In this document: in pieces, positions 41,172 to 52,041 of the stretch
How positions within the stretch are numbered: the first letter of the stretch is position 1
Layout of the letters: each line of letters begins with the position of its first letter
Origin: Pegea sp. RAD2-039
Lineage: Eukaryota; Chordata; Thaliacea; Salpida; Salpidae
Reading direction: 5' to 3'
Assembly: GCA_034620365.1 (NCBI GenBank)
Contig: JAQGEQ010000045.1
Location: 186,001 to 250,000 of the forward strand
DNA: 64,000 nucleotides
Notes under the pieces: model-generated
What the model saw: only the letters and a program-made list of their open reading frames with translations
What the model was told of the DNA's origin: nothing
Databases searched by the model: none
Translations under genes and position numbers: made by a program

Positions 41172-44100
41172 ATGCCCAAAAAGGTAAGTCTTTTCTTCTA
41201 TATTTGATATATTATTATTATTTATATTTGATGAGTTAAATCAACTTTTTGTTACAATAATAATAATAATATTATTATAACAAACTTTTATATATAGATT
41301 ATTTATTTTAAACTGATTATCAATTTGAATTCCTTTAAAAATCCTTGGATGATCAGTTGCTGTTTTATCTCTATTAGTGGTGTTCCTCATCAAATAATCC
41401 AACATCATCTATACATCTATATGATTCAGTTTCACATCTTATTTTAAAATTTTTTAGATTTTTTAACATTACAAAGATTTTAACTTTCCACATACAAAGA
41501 CTATCCCTATAAGCTAGTTATTGAATCCTTACAATATCGATGGCTTTTCTGACCTTGTACCTTATTTAAAATTATTAGTATTTTGTCATCTTAACTTAAA
41601 TGACTCAATATATCACTCTTATTTATTACTCATAAGGATTTCATTCAAAATTAACTCGATCAACAACTTTGTAAACACATATGGGAAAATCATGATTGAA
41701 ATAGGGTAACAGGGCTTCAGGATTACCTTTTCGACTCCATCACCCTAAAACTTAAATTTTGTAAATAAATATAAATTAAATAATTTCAAGTGAATGTTGT
41801 CAGTCTCCACTTCTTTTTGGTTTAACCTCTGCAGTGTTCCTATTTTATCAATCATACTAAACTGTCCTACTTAAAACTTTTTCATTATCTTTTCATAATC
41901 ACATCGTTTTGTGTTCGCTTTTGAAGCTGAATAAATTTTCATCTGCAGCCACGCGTTGAATAAAATAAATAAACTTGTAAAATGATAAACTATTTCATGT
42001 TTTTAATCTTAATTTTTTGCAGAGAGGCAATAAAAGAATTTTGGCTGAAACTGAAGAGCAGAATCTAGTGACTTTTTGTTTATATCTATGGAAAGCTCAG
42101 GAATTCATCCACTTCAATCAAATAAAGGTCTTGCTCTGTGAATATTTCAAAGAGCACCCACGTGACCAGCCCTCAAAAACAGAAGGTCTTAGTAACGCAT
42201 GGTTAGCATATTAACTGTTAATTTCTGTTTTAAATAAAAGATATTAATTCTTAAAATATAATTGAAAGGTTTTTGGGGCTATTGAAACGACATAAACATT
42301 CGCACGTTTATTCGTGTAAACGCTACAAGTCTTCTTATGTGTTGAATAATGATGAAGTTTTGGATATGAAACAGGACTTCCAGGATGTAAGTAGAGAGGA
42401 TCTCTGCCCTGATCTAATGATTTCGTTTTCAAGATCATTTCTGGGAATAAAAATGTTGATATACTTTCAAATAAATCTAAAAAAAGAAGATCTGCAAATG
42501 ATGCCAACTCTACAGCTGTTAGTGAAAAACGTAAAAAACCAAATAAAGAGTCTGCTGAAGATCAGGTAATTTTATCAAATCTTCCACAGTCTTCATCATA
42601 TATTTGTAGATGTATTATAAATCGAAAAGAGGAGTTATGGACTCTTCAGCTGTCCCTGTTCATGGTATCATTTATAAAGTGGGACAGTGGCTAGAAGTAC
42701 TTGATAACAAAATATGGTGGAAGGCAAAAATAGTCCAGGTCTTCAAATGTCTTCACTTAAAAGTCAAGAATTAAAAAAAAAAACAATAAAAGAGCTTTAA
42801 AATATAATTTTTAGGTTAAATAATCTAATTAACTTTTAACTTTATAATCTTACAGCTTCGTGGTAATAGTGACATCAAGGTACACTTTTTTGGATGGGCA
42901 AAAAGGTTCGATAGTTGGTACCAGAAAGATTCAGCAAAACTTCGTGGACCTACAGATACTCAACAAGTGACTCATCTACTTTTCTAACTTCTTCAATTAA
43001 CAATTTGGTTTTCATAAAAATTAAAGAATAAATTTAAAAAAAGTTTATAAATTATGATAGAGTAAAGAAGATAGGAGACCTCCGAAAACCCAAGAAGCCA
43101 CTAACAATAACCAAGACTCTATAAATCGTATGTTTCAGTTGCAAATATCTTTTCAACGAATCAAGATGTTTATTTCAGGTCTTTCCATCAACCACCCTTC
43201 AACTACAAGTCAACTGACTTCGTAAGATTTTATCTTCTTATCTTCTTGTTGAAAGCTTTCATCCAAAACTTTTATCCAAAAATCTTACTCAAGTTAGATT
43301 GATCACTTGCTTCATGACTAATATTTCTTAGATAGTAGATCCTTTTTGTATCCAAAACCTCACAGACTGAAGCTTCTTCTCAGTCTACTTCTTAAATCAA
43401 ATTTAGAAAATCAGAGACAGAAAATAATCCCACAAACTCATCTTTTTGTTTCTTCTTTTTTGGGGCTTCGGCCAAGAACGGCCAAATTGTAAGCCAGGGC
43501 AGAAATTATAGAAATCTAGTTGCTGCCCATGCAGCAGGATTCCACTCTCCACGCCAACAAGATTATGTAACAAAACAGCTGGCGTCGCAGAAGCGAACAG
43601 AACCACACTGAGTACAGTGACAAGCTGTCTACGAGGATCCAACTCCGGTTTTAAATTCGGAGTTTTGTGTCTTCTAGAAGTGTTGTCATTAACCAGACTC
43701 ATAAGGTCCCTTCTACCCGGGGTTTTAGTCATTTTATTGTCGCAAGTAGGTGTCCACTTGGACTAGAACTGGTAGGCAGGTGTGGCAACCGCTACAAATG
43801 GACCACAAACTCGTTGATGTTATCAAGTAGATAAAACCAACGACGCATTTTACTGTTAGAAGGTTGAAACTGAATTTTAGATTTTAGTTTAACGTCGCCT
43901 TTGAAAGCTTGTATAAGTAGTCAATAAAACTGATATAAAATATCCTTCTTCAGTTCTTAGATATAAAAGAGAGTTTAAGAAGAGTCTGTAATTGATTTGA
44001 AAGCAAATTGATGTTAATAAAAAACATGAAAGAATAAATTTAAGAAATTGGCAGAAAGGTCAAGGAATTAGGAAAAAAAAGAAATTAGTTTAAATACAAC

Positions 44101-45847
44101 TGAATCTAAAACTTATTTTTTTAAGTTCACAAAAACTAACTTCATATTATTTTTATCAGGACCAATAATAGCTCAAGTGCTGTCCATCAAAACAATTGTA
44201 CGTCCAGCACAACTGACAATCAAAATAGTGTCAACTCCACCGCCGTCGCAGGTTACATCCGCTTATCAGTTCCACAAATTTATAACTAAAGAAATTTAAA
44301 AGGTTTTCAAAGTATGAAGCTGAAATTAGCTATCAAAGACTTCAATTTAGGAAAATCTAGTATCAATAAGGTTAGTATCTACAAGTTTTGTGATTAAAGA
44401 AGCTTTAAAAAGAGCTGAATACTCCACAGGTTTGCAAGGACTACGGTATACCGAAAGATTTAGTGAAAAAATCCTTAATATCAAATTGTACTTTCATAAA
44501 AGCACAAGAAAATTTCTTAAAATTGAAAGATTTTGAAAAAGTCGATAAATGGATGATAGATAGATCAACAGAAGGCTGGAAAGTCACAGATGAATGTCTA
44601 AAATCATATTTTATACATTTAATACAATCAAATTCAGATTATAATGTTTATTTTGATGAAGATGCACCAAAAAACCAACCAACAAAATCTTGGATTAATG
44701 GTAATTTGAATAATTTCATTTATTTGATGATCAAATTTCTTTTCAATCAGAATTTCGTTGCAAGCATAGTTATGGGCAGGAAAAAAGCGATCCACTAGAA
44801 ACCATAAAATCTTCTTTATTTAAATCTTTTCAATGGTTAGGGGCTGGAAGACTTAAAAAATCCCCTAAAACGAAAAGTCTTTCTCCCGCTCATTTGATTT
44901 ATATAAATCAAATTGAAATCAATCTGATAAAATCAACTAAATTAAAATATCTTGATCAAATCATTGAAACTGAAAAAGAAGACCAGATCAACTTGCTGAC
45001 TGGTATCGAGGCTAGTGGACGGACCTTTCAGCCCATGTTAATTGTACCAGGTTGATTCAAAACTTCTAATTTTAACTAACAGCTAATTATCAACCTCTAA
45101 AAATTATTTAATTTTCAAATCAGGAAATTTTAACTTTCTTGATGCCGAAAATGGTCGAATTACAAATTGGCACCAGAAAAGCGTGGCTCCTTTTCATCTG
45201 AGCGATTATATACAGAAACTGATTCTTCCTAAATGTTCTGATAAAAGAAAACTGATCATTTTCAGAACAAATTTGACACAATTAGACTACAAGACTCATA
45301 TGTGGAGTTATGATAACAATCTACAAATTTTCAGGTTAATATCAAGTTGTTTTCGATACTTTTAGTAAATTTGATGTTTTTATCAGAGCTACTGAGGAAG
45401 AAAAAGATACTTCATATGATCAGGTCTTGATAGGAAGACGAGCGTCTACCTGGTTGATAAAAGAGGTAACTTACAAACTCTGAATCTTGATTATGTCTTT
45501 CAAATCAAATCTTTAGGTTGGAGATCATTTAGATAAAGAGGTTATTGATGTACAGACATTATTCGAGACAATTTGTAAATTATTTGATGAAAAAGCAACT
45601 ACTAGAAGAGTGAAGGTGATTTAAAGATGTAGAAGATGAACAATTTGTTTGAAACATTTTTTTACAGAAAAGTTTTCAAGTTTCAACTTTTTCGTATCTG
45701 ATGAGAAACAGTGAAGATGAATTCACTGAATCTGATGGTCAGTATCATCTATAAATATGTGATGACGAATCGCGATTCTTCTCGTCTTTTATTATTCATC
45801 TTGAACCTTCTAAATCTTCAGGAGTATCGGACACAATTCAAACTTAG
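41172..45847 (+). CDS. Tudor/chromo-barrel protein fused to a catalytically dead pogo-like transposase
   Basis: Seventeen exons join in phase to 668 aa (41172-41183, 42023-42201, 42269-42386, 42434-42565, 42610-42738, 42856-42966, 43061-43127, 43179-43221, 44160-44251, 44303-44370, 44430-44700, 44751-45050, 45124-45334, 45387-45465, 45517-45615, 45668-45737, 45822-45847). Residues ~10-85 form a CENP-B-type helix-turn-helix ending AWFLGLLKRHKH. A K/R-rich linker (KSKKRRS, SEKRKKP) follows, then a Tudor/chromo barrel at ~169-220 (VGQWLEVLDNKIWWKAKIV, VHFFGWAKRFDSWYQKDSA), a Ser/Thr/Asn/Gln linker, a Psq-like helix-turn-helix (AIKDFNLGKSSINKVCKDYG, ~300-322), a second CENP-B-type domain ending KSWINEFRCKH, and a DDE_1-like core (KEDQINLLTGIEASG). 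The first catalytic Asp region reads IYINQIE and the second IIFRTNLTQ, so catalysis is probably lost. Inferred role: chromatin-targeted DNA binding. Alternative: two genes, split after exon 6 (a stop follows unspliced) with a second start near 44314. Confidence 0.7.
41340..41730 (+). mobile_element. Possible decayed RT scrap in intron 1
   Basis: Plus-strand pieces such as ISISGVPHQII (cf. RT motif B, SGVPQG) and SLQYRW.F.DLVPYLK (cf. LEYRRLxxDLxxxYK of CR1-type RT tails) suggest an eroded LINE. Frames are broken and the match is weak. Confidence 0.3.
43403..43812 (-). mobile_element. GC-rich SINE-like insert in intron 8 of the fusion gene
   Basis: This ~400-bp block is markedly richer in G+C than everything around it. 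On the minus strand its right end has an A-box-like TGGTCCATTTG (43805-43795) and a B-box-like AGTTCTAGTCC (43770-43760), as in a tRNA-derived promoter. The head shares a GCGGTT.C.ACACCT string with the SINE at 0.4 kb, but the body and tail differ, so it would be a separate family. A 109-codon minus-strand frame (43732-43403) has no recognisable domain. Alternative: a fragment of unrelated DNA or part of an unknown gene. Confidence 0.45.
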
Positions 45848-46104
45848 AAAGATGTTTCAATGGACTTCACGATTAATTAGAATAAATCAAACTGTAAATG
45901 AGGATTTTTGCAGTTATCTATAAAATGGTGAACTTCTTTTAAGTTTGTGAATAAAAAACAATAAAAAAAAAACAACTTTCATCTCTTCTTTTTCACTTTT
46001 TATTTATTTAAATTGTTTCTGTACAAGTTTCAATCAATTTATCAAAAAAAAAGCAATTGAAATTAATGTATTGATAAATTAAAACAAGATTAGAGAGAGA
46101 GTTG

Positions 46105-47909
46105 TTAACAAGCATCACTTAAATCTAATTCTTCAACTCCTTCAACCATCGTAAAATAGGAATTAACATCTTCATCACTGACTTCGGCCAAAGTGGTCGG
46201 CTGCCAAATTGGTTTTCGATCTTTATCAACAATCTGAGCTCTTACTCCTTCTCCGAAGTCTTTTCCTCTCAGCATGGAACATCCGATTCTATAAATCATT
46301 AAAATTTGATTAAATTGAGATTTTAAACATTTGAAGTATTCAGAGATTTTTATATAAAAGGGGATTCACCGGAATTCCATTTCTAAACACTCGTTGAGTG
46401 GAAGTGTTTCACCGAGACACAGTTGTCTATGAGTTACTTTGAGGGAAGTTGGAGACATTCTCTTCAATTTAGTTAATTGTTCCAACGACCAGTCACTCCC
46501 TTCGCTTTCCAAATTCTTTAAAAAACATTTGATCAACAAATTTATTGATTGTAACTTCATCATCAAGAAGACCTACCTCAAATATCTGCTCTACACTATC
46601 AGCAAGGAAGATATTTTTGATATCAGCTTCTCGATCGCGAAGTACTAGATAGTCTCGTTCTCTACCAGTTTGACATTGTACATGATACTTCCTTAAAAGC
46701 TGTTCAAGGTTTTTTTGAAATAAATATTTACTGAAAATTTAATAAAGTAAATTTTGTAAACTAAATACTTATTTCTAAATTGTTTAATAAAACTAAAATA
46801 CAAACTTTTTACAAAAATAAGTAATTATCTTTTTCTATTAACAAGTTTTTTAATTTACTTTATGGTTATTTCATAATTTATAATATTTTAATATTTATTA
46901 ATTATCTACTTCTAATTTAAACCAAGTTTTTGTTATACAAAAAAGTTTTGAGGAAATATAGTTTCATTAAAATCAATTTACATCAGTTATATCTTGCGGA
47001 GATGGATTTGTCATCGAGATCAGATCTTTCTCCACTTGCGGCAGTACGGAGCTATCCACCATCCTAGTGGCTACACCAGCTTTATAAACATCTCTTCCTT
47101 TTAATCGAAAACCAGTTAAAGCTAAATACATTCCTAAGTGTGAACTTAGTCGAGGAAGAAAGTACGAACCACCAACATCAGGAAACAAACCTTTTAAAGT
47201 GATTCAAATCATAAAAAATGAAGTTTGAATGAGTTGCTACAACTACCTACCTATTCCTGTTTCAGGCATTGCAAATAGTGTACGTTCAGTACAGATCCTA
47301 TTTTCACCATGTACTGACAAACCAACACCGCCTCCCATAGTAATCCCATCAATCAGAGCGATATAAGGGACATCACAGGTTGCTATTCGATAATTCAGCT
47401 TGTATTCGGCACGAAAGAAATCTTCACCTAAAATTTTTTTTTATAAAATATTTAATTGAAAATAAAAAATCGAACAAACCTGCTTTGAAGTCGTTTGTTT
47501 TAGCTGCATCGGTAATTGATTTAACATCACCGCCGGCACAAAATGCTTTATTTCCCGCCGATTTCATAATTATCATCGTTGTTTTAGGATCACTTTCCCA
47601 TTCCTAAAACATCAAACAACTCGATTTTGAAAATATTTATCACAAAATCAGATGACTTACTCCTATTTGAGGATAAATCTTTTCAATCATACTCAGATTT
47701 AAAGCATTTAAAGCAGAAGGTCTATTTAGTGTAATTATTCCAGCGCCACCAACTCTTTCAAACAAAACATCGTCTTCAGCTTCTTTTTTTGGTTGTTGAT
47801 TAGTGCTGAGAGCTGAATTGACTGAAAAACTTCGCCTGGAGAGTGACAAGGGACTGGTGATATGTCTTGAGGTGACTAGTAGTCTTTGCATTGCTTTAAC
47901 TGTATTCAT
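46105..47909 (-). CDS. HIBCH: 3-hydroxyisobutyryl-CoA hydrolase, mitochondrial
   Basis: Hydrolyses 3-hydroxyisobutyryl-CoA in valine catabolism (crotonase superfamily, mitochondrial matrix). Seven exons in phase (47909-47661, 47603-47480, 47427-47251, 47190-46982, 46699-46577, 46515-46370, 46288-46105) give 403 aa. The N-terminus is Arg/Ser-rich without early acids, a mitochondrial presequence. Signatures: [32 protein letters not shown] (oxyanion-hole segment); [32 protein letters not shown], with the conserved Glu and Asp of the active site; [28 protein letters not shown]; and [19 protein letters not shown]. The length exceeds human HIBCH by about 17 residues, partly in the presequence. Intron 2 has a GTTTGT donor. 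Intron 4 is largely composed of a dispersed repeat. Confidence 0.96.
46722..46944 (-). repeat. Inverted duplicate repeat, copy A (HIBCH intron 4)
   Basis: Reverse complement of this ~223-bp stretch aligns almost end to end with 49183-49431 (shared landmarks TTGTATAACAAAAACTTGG, ACCATAAAGTAA, AACTTGTTAATAGAAAAA and TTAAATTTTCAGTAAATATT). It makes up most of the 282-bp intron. Confidence 0.9.
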
Positions 47910-49182
47910 CTTGTCTATTCTTTCTGGTTTCGTTTTTTAATTGGATAAAAAACTCCTTTTTTTCACTTTCAATTCTTTTATGAACAAAATAAAACTCAAC
48001 CAAAGTTAAAGGGATTCCAAGTGTCCTGAAAATTCAACAGATATTTTACTCCAACCAATCTATCTATGACTTTGTTCATTTAAATAGGTTTAAGTTTTAG
48101 GTGTGGTCATGATATTAAACAAATAATAATTAACTTTAAAGTTTGCTTTCTTTTATATGCTAATAAATGAATTTAGAAACTTTAAAACAAAATTGTTTAA
48201 TCTTTTTATTATCAACAAATATTACAAAGTTTGAACATCAATCAACTTTGTAAATATGAATTTAAAACTTGTAGAATGTTTGAAAAATCAATATTTTTGA
48301 TTAACAACCTTTTCTTTGACACAAATTGTAAACAAGAAATTTAAAATAATCATACAACAACAAACGCTTGTTCATAATACAAATGTGACTTCAGCTTAAA
48401 TTTATTGAAAGAAAATGATTGATAAAAAGTAACTTTCAATGATTAACTATAAATTTGTAGAAAGAATATCTTCTACTTTATCTAAATAAGTCTTTAAATA
48501 AGTTGACAAAATGACTAGACATAAATTATTTTTGATTTAGCTAATAGTTAAGTCATAAATAACTAAGATAAATTTACAAAATTATGTAAAACAGAAACAA
48601 GTTAAACTTGAAAAATAAAATGTAGAACATTTAGATTAATAAATTAAAACATTTTTTACCAAAAAAAACCAAGTATTCTATAATGGTTCCTGGCAATTGG
48701 TTTGGTTTCTTTTTGAAAAGGAACTTTTGCAACTTTTTCTTGAACAGTTTTTAATGAATTTTTATTGAATAGAGATTGAAAAAGCCGACCCATCAGTAAT
48801 TAAAAAATGTTGAGTTCTTAAATACTGATAAAAAAAGTCATAAAGGTAATTGTCATTAAGTTTGTGACAATTTAAAAAAGGAGCTAAATATCAACTAAAA
48901 TGATATAAGTTGCTTCTTGACAAACATTTTCATGCATTTTTAGTAGAAAAGTCACATAACAACTAAAAGATAATCATTTTTGAACCACTTTTGAATACTA
49001 AAGCAGATATACATTTATACAGATAGTATTAAAAGTTCAAATAAAATAAAGTATTTTATTCTTTTTATTATAAAATATATGAAAAAGCAAACATAAATAG
49101 CAACCATGCATTTTTTTATCTTAAAAATAACTATTACTTCAAAAATTTTATAGCTTAATTGGCTATAAAAGTTTGATTAAAA
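47910..49182. other. Intergenic region upstream of HIBCH
   Basis: A/T-rich; likely HIBCH promoter at the left edge; nothing else recognised. Confidence 0.4.
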
Positions 49183-49431
49183 TTTTTTGTATAACAAAAA
49201 CTTGGTTTAGATTAGAAGTACATAATTAATAAATATTAAAATATTATTAGAAAATATTATAAATTCTGAAATAAGAATAACCATAAAGTAATTTTAAAAA
49301 CTTGTTAATAGAAAAAAGATAATTATAGAAGTTATATTTGTAAAACAAGTTTGTATTTTAGTTTTATTAAACAATTTAGAAATAAGTATTTAGTTTACAA
49401 GTATACTTTATTAAATTTTCAGTAAATATTT
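49183..49431 (+). repeat. Inverted duplicate repeat, copy B
   Basis: Inverted copy of 46722-46944, ~2.2 kb away, with about 26 bp of extra short insertions. The ends coincide with those of copy A, so the unit looks discrete (~225-250 bp). No terminal inverted repeat or open frame was seen. Confidence 0.9.
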
Positions 49432-50899
49432 AAGAAAACAAAAAGAACTTTTTTTATTTTATCATAGAATATTTCTATTATTACTTTTAAAAGCAATAAC
49501 TACTATCAAAAACTATATGTATTAATGTTATCAAATTACAACTCCAAAACAAAGTATAAGAACAAGTTTCATTTTCAAGTTTATTTGACTCAACTTATAA
49601 ACAAACTCAACAAATCTTTAAAAAGATGGACTTCTGATTATTAGAAAATTTGAAGTAACTTTATGCTGAACAAAGTATGAACATTATACTTACACAACAT
49701 TAAAAAAATTTAAATCATGAAATAATTGTTTAATTGAACTTTTCAAATTTTTCAAATTTTTAAACTTAGTAAAGAAATTAAAAAATTTCTTTTGTAAGCA
49801 AAGATTAGGGTTCCCAAACAACATTACTTAATTAAAACATAATAAAAGATTATATTAAAAAACTTTCTCAAAATTAACATCAAAATAAATAATTAAACTC
49901 TATAAATTATATAATAAAGAATCTAATCAACCATCTAAAATATAAGATGGAACTATTTTTCAAAACCAAAACAAACAATTTTAAAAGTTGAAAATAACTT
50001 ACTTAGAAATCTAGGATATTCAGAAAATAAAAAAAAACTTCTTCTCTTGCAGAACAAAACAATTCAAAATGAAATCTGTAAAATAGTTTTATATAGAATA
50101 TCAAATTGGCAACTTTATTGGATTAAATTATAAATCAGTAAACAATTTCATGATACAGTTTAAATTACTTTTGATATTTACAAAAATTTATTTAACAAAA
50201 ATTATGAAATCTTGGGAATTAGCCAAAAATAAAAAAGGTTTATTTGGAAGAATCAAAAAGCCAAAAAAAAGTCTGAAATTAGCTGATAATTAAGTTTGTA
50301 CTTGTAAATGTCAAACTAATTACTTGGCCGTCTATCATAATAAATATCGTTCTTTCTAAAATACTGATTAATAATTTCCTACAAAAAACTTATCTTCGAC
50401 AAAAAAAGAGATATCTTATTCAATTAATTGGTAGATTTTACATATACTAAAAACTGCAGTGCCTAATCTTACGATTAAAATCTAAAGCTTGAGTGGAAAA
50501 TTTTCTGGAAACTACTTCAAAACAGCTGTTGACAATTAGATTTGCATTCAATAACCACTTTTGAAACTTTTTGGTATTTTACAGATTATACGCAAAGGAC
50601 AATCTTATTTTAAATTTTATTGAAAGCTATTCAAATTTGAGTATATAAAATAGTTAAAAATTCAATTTTAATTATTTAAATTTCTTCATCGATAAATTTT
50701 AGTTTGATATGTTAAATAAATTAAATCTGTTTATAATTTGAAGGTGTATGTTACAAACAAAACATATACAAATTAGAATTAAGAAAATCAAAACAAGGAT
50801 ACTTTTGCAGATTATACAGTTTTTATTAAACAAAAAATTAATGTGACTGCAGAATGAAAATAAAAGGTCATAACCACAGTTTAACACAGTTTAGAGGAA
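49432..50899. other. Intergenic A/T-rich region
   Basis: No conserved exon or structured element seen. Confidence 0.4.
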
Positions 50900-51060
50900 A
50901 GCTGCATATGCAGAATAAGTGATGAAAATAAGGAGATGGAGTTGTGATTCACTTGTTAACAAAATTGAATAAATCTTATTTTTCCAATTTAAAAAAGGTG
51001 ATAGATCTCGATGTAGTGATGGTTATCAGCCGTGGTTACCACTGAGTGTTATAAAAGTTG
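50900..51060 (+). repeat. Dispersed repeat, copy 2
   Basis: Shares ordered blocks with 26880-27070 in PSMD4 intron 1 (TCACTTGTTAACAAAATT, GTGATAGATCTCGATGTAG, GTGGTTACC). Coding pieces HLLTKLNKS and VIDLDVVM parallel copy 1. Confidence 0.6.
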
Positions 51061-52041
51061 CTAATTTTGAACGAATAGTTTCTAAGAATGTATAAAAGAT
51101 TATCGAATAATTTTAATAATAGCTAAGAATATTTCATTGGCTTATTTTTACCATCTTTTTTTCAATTTTTTACAAAAATAGATTTATAAAAGGATTCACC
51201 AATACAACTACAAGTGCTTGGCAAAAATTGTTTATAAAGATAGACCTAGTAAGATTTAATTGGATTTAACTCTCAAAGAAAAGCGACTCATAGACATAAA
51301 CTGATTTTGCGCCTAAATAGTTTTTAGGGTTATTTGCTTCTAGCAGTGTTTAGCAAAGTAAACAAGTAAATCAATTATCTTCTTATAACAGCTTGAACAA
51401 ACACAAATACTTCTTTAATTATATTTTTACAAAAAACTGTCTTAAAGCTAAATATTTATAAATCACCTTTACTTTAAGACCTTTACTTTTATTTAACTAA
51501 TTTCTATGTTAAAAAAATTTTAACTTTCCGCAGTTAAATATAATCAGATTTTTTACTTTATTCTTTATTCTTTAATCTATTCTTAAAATCAGAAAAAGAT
51601 ACGAAATTCAAATCATTTTAATACGTTTTTAACAACACTCAATCTAAAAGAACAACATGAAATCCACAAGCACCAAAAATATTAGCAAGTTAATAATGAC
51701 ATCAGCTTGAATGTAAAATAATATTTACATAATAGACAAAAAGGTTTTGTAGAAAATCTAATTTAATACCAAAACGTCTGTGGACTATTTTCAATATTTC
51801 TGTGAAGTTTTCATCGGTTTAAAATCCTTTTAAACATCTAAAAAACAGTTTTTATTTAATTTCAATCCAATATATAAGGAACAAAAACTCTAATTTATCT
51901 TAACTCAACAATACAATTTTTTAAACAAGTAAGTTTAAATATTACTGTAGTCATCACCTTAAGATAAAACTAATGGAAACTTATCACTAGACTTCAAAAG
52001 ATAAATGTAAAAAAATTAACAAAAATCAAACTTACTTAACT
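51061..52041. other. Intergenic region 3' of the TRPA gene
   Basis: A/T-rich; no conserved exon seen. A further TRPA C-terminal exon was looked for and not found. Confidence 0.4.

Noticed and set aside
42387..42569. Read-through of fusion-gene intron 3 giving a hydrophobic extension
   Set aside because: It ends at a stop. Splicing the 47-bp intron gives a K/R-rich linker and keeps the frame open into the Tudor exons.
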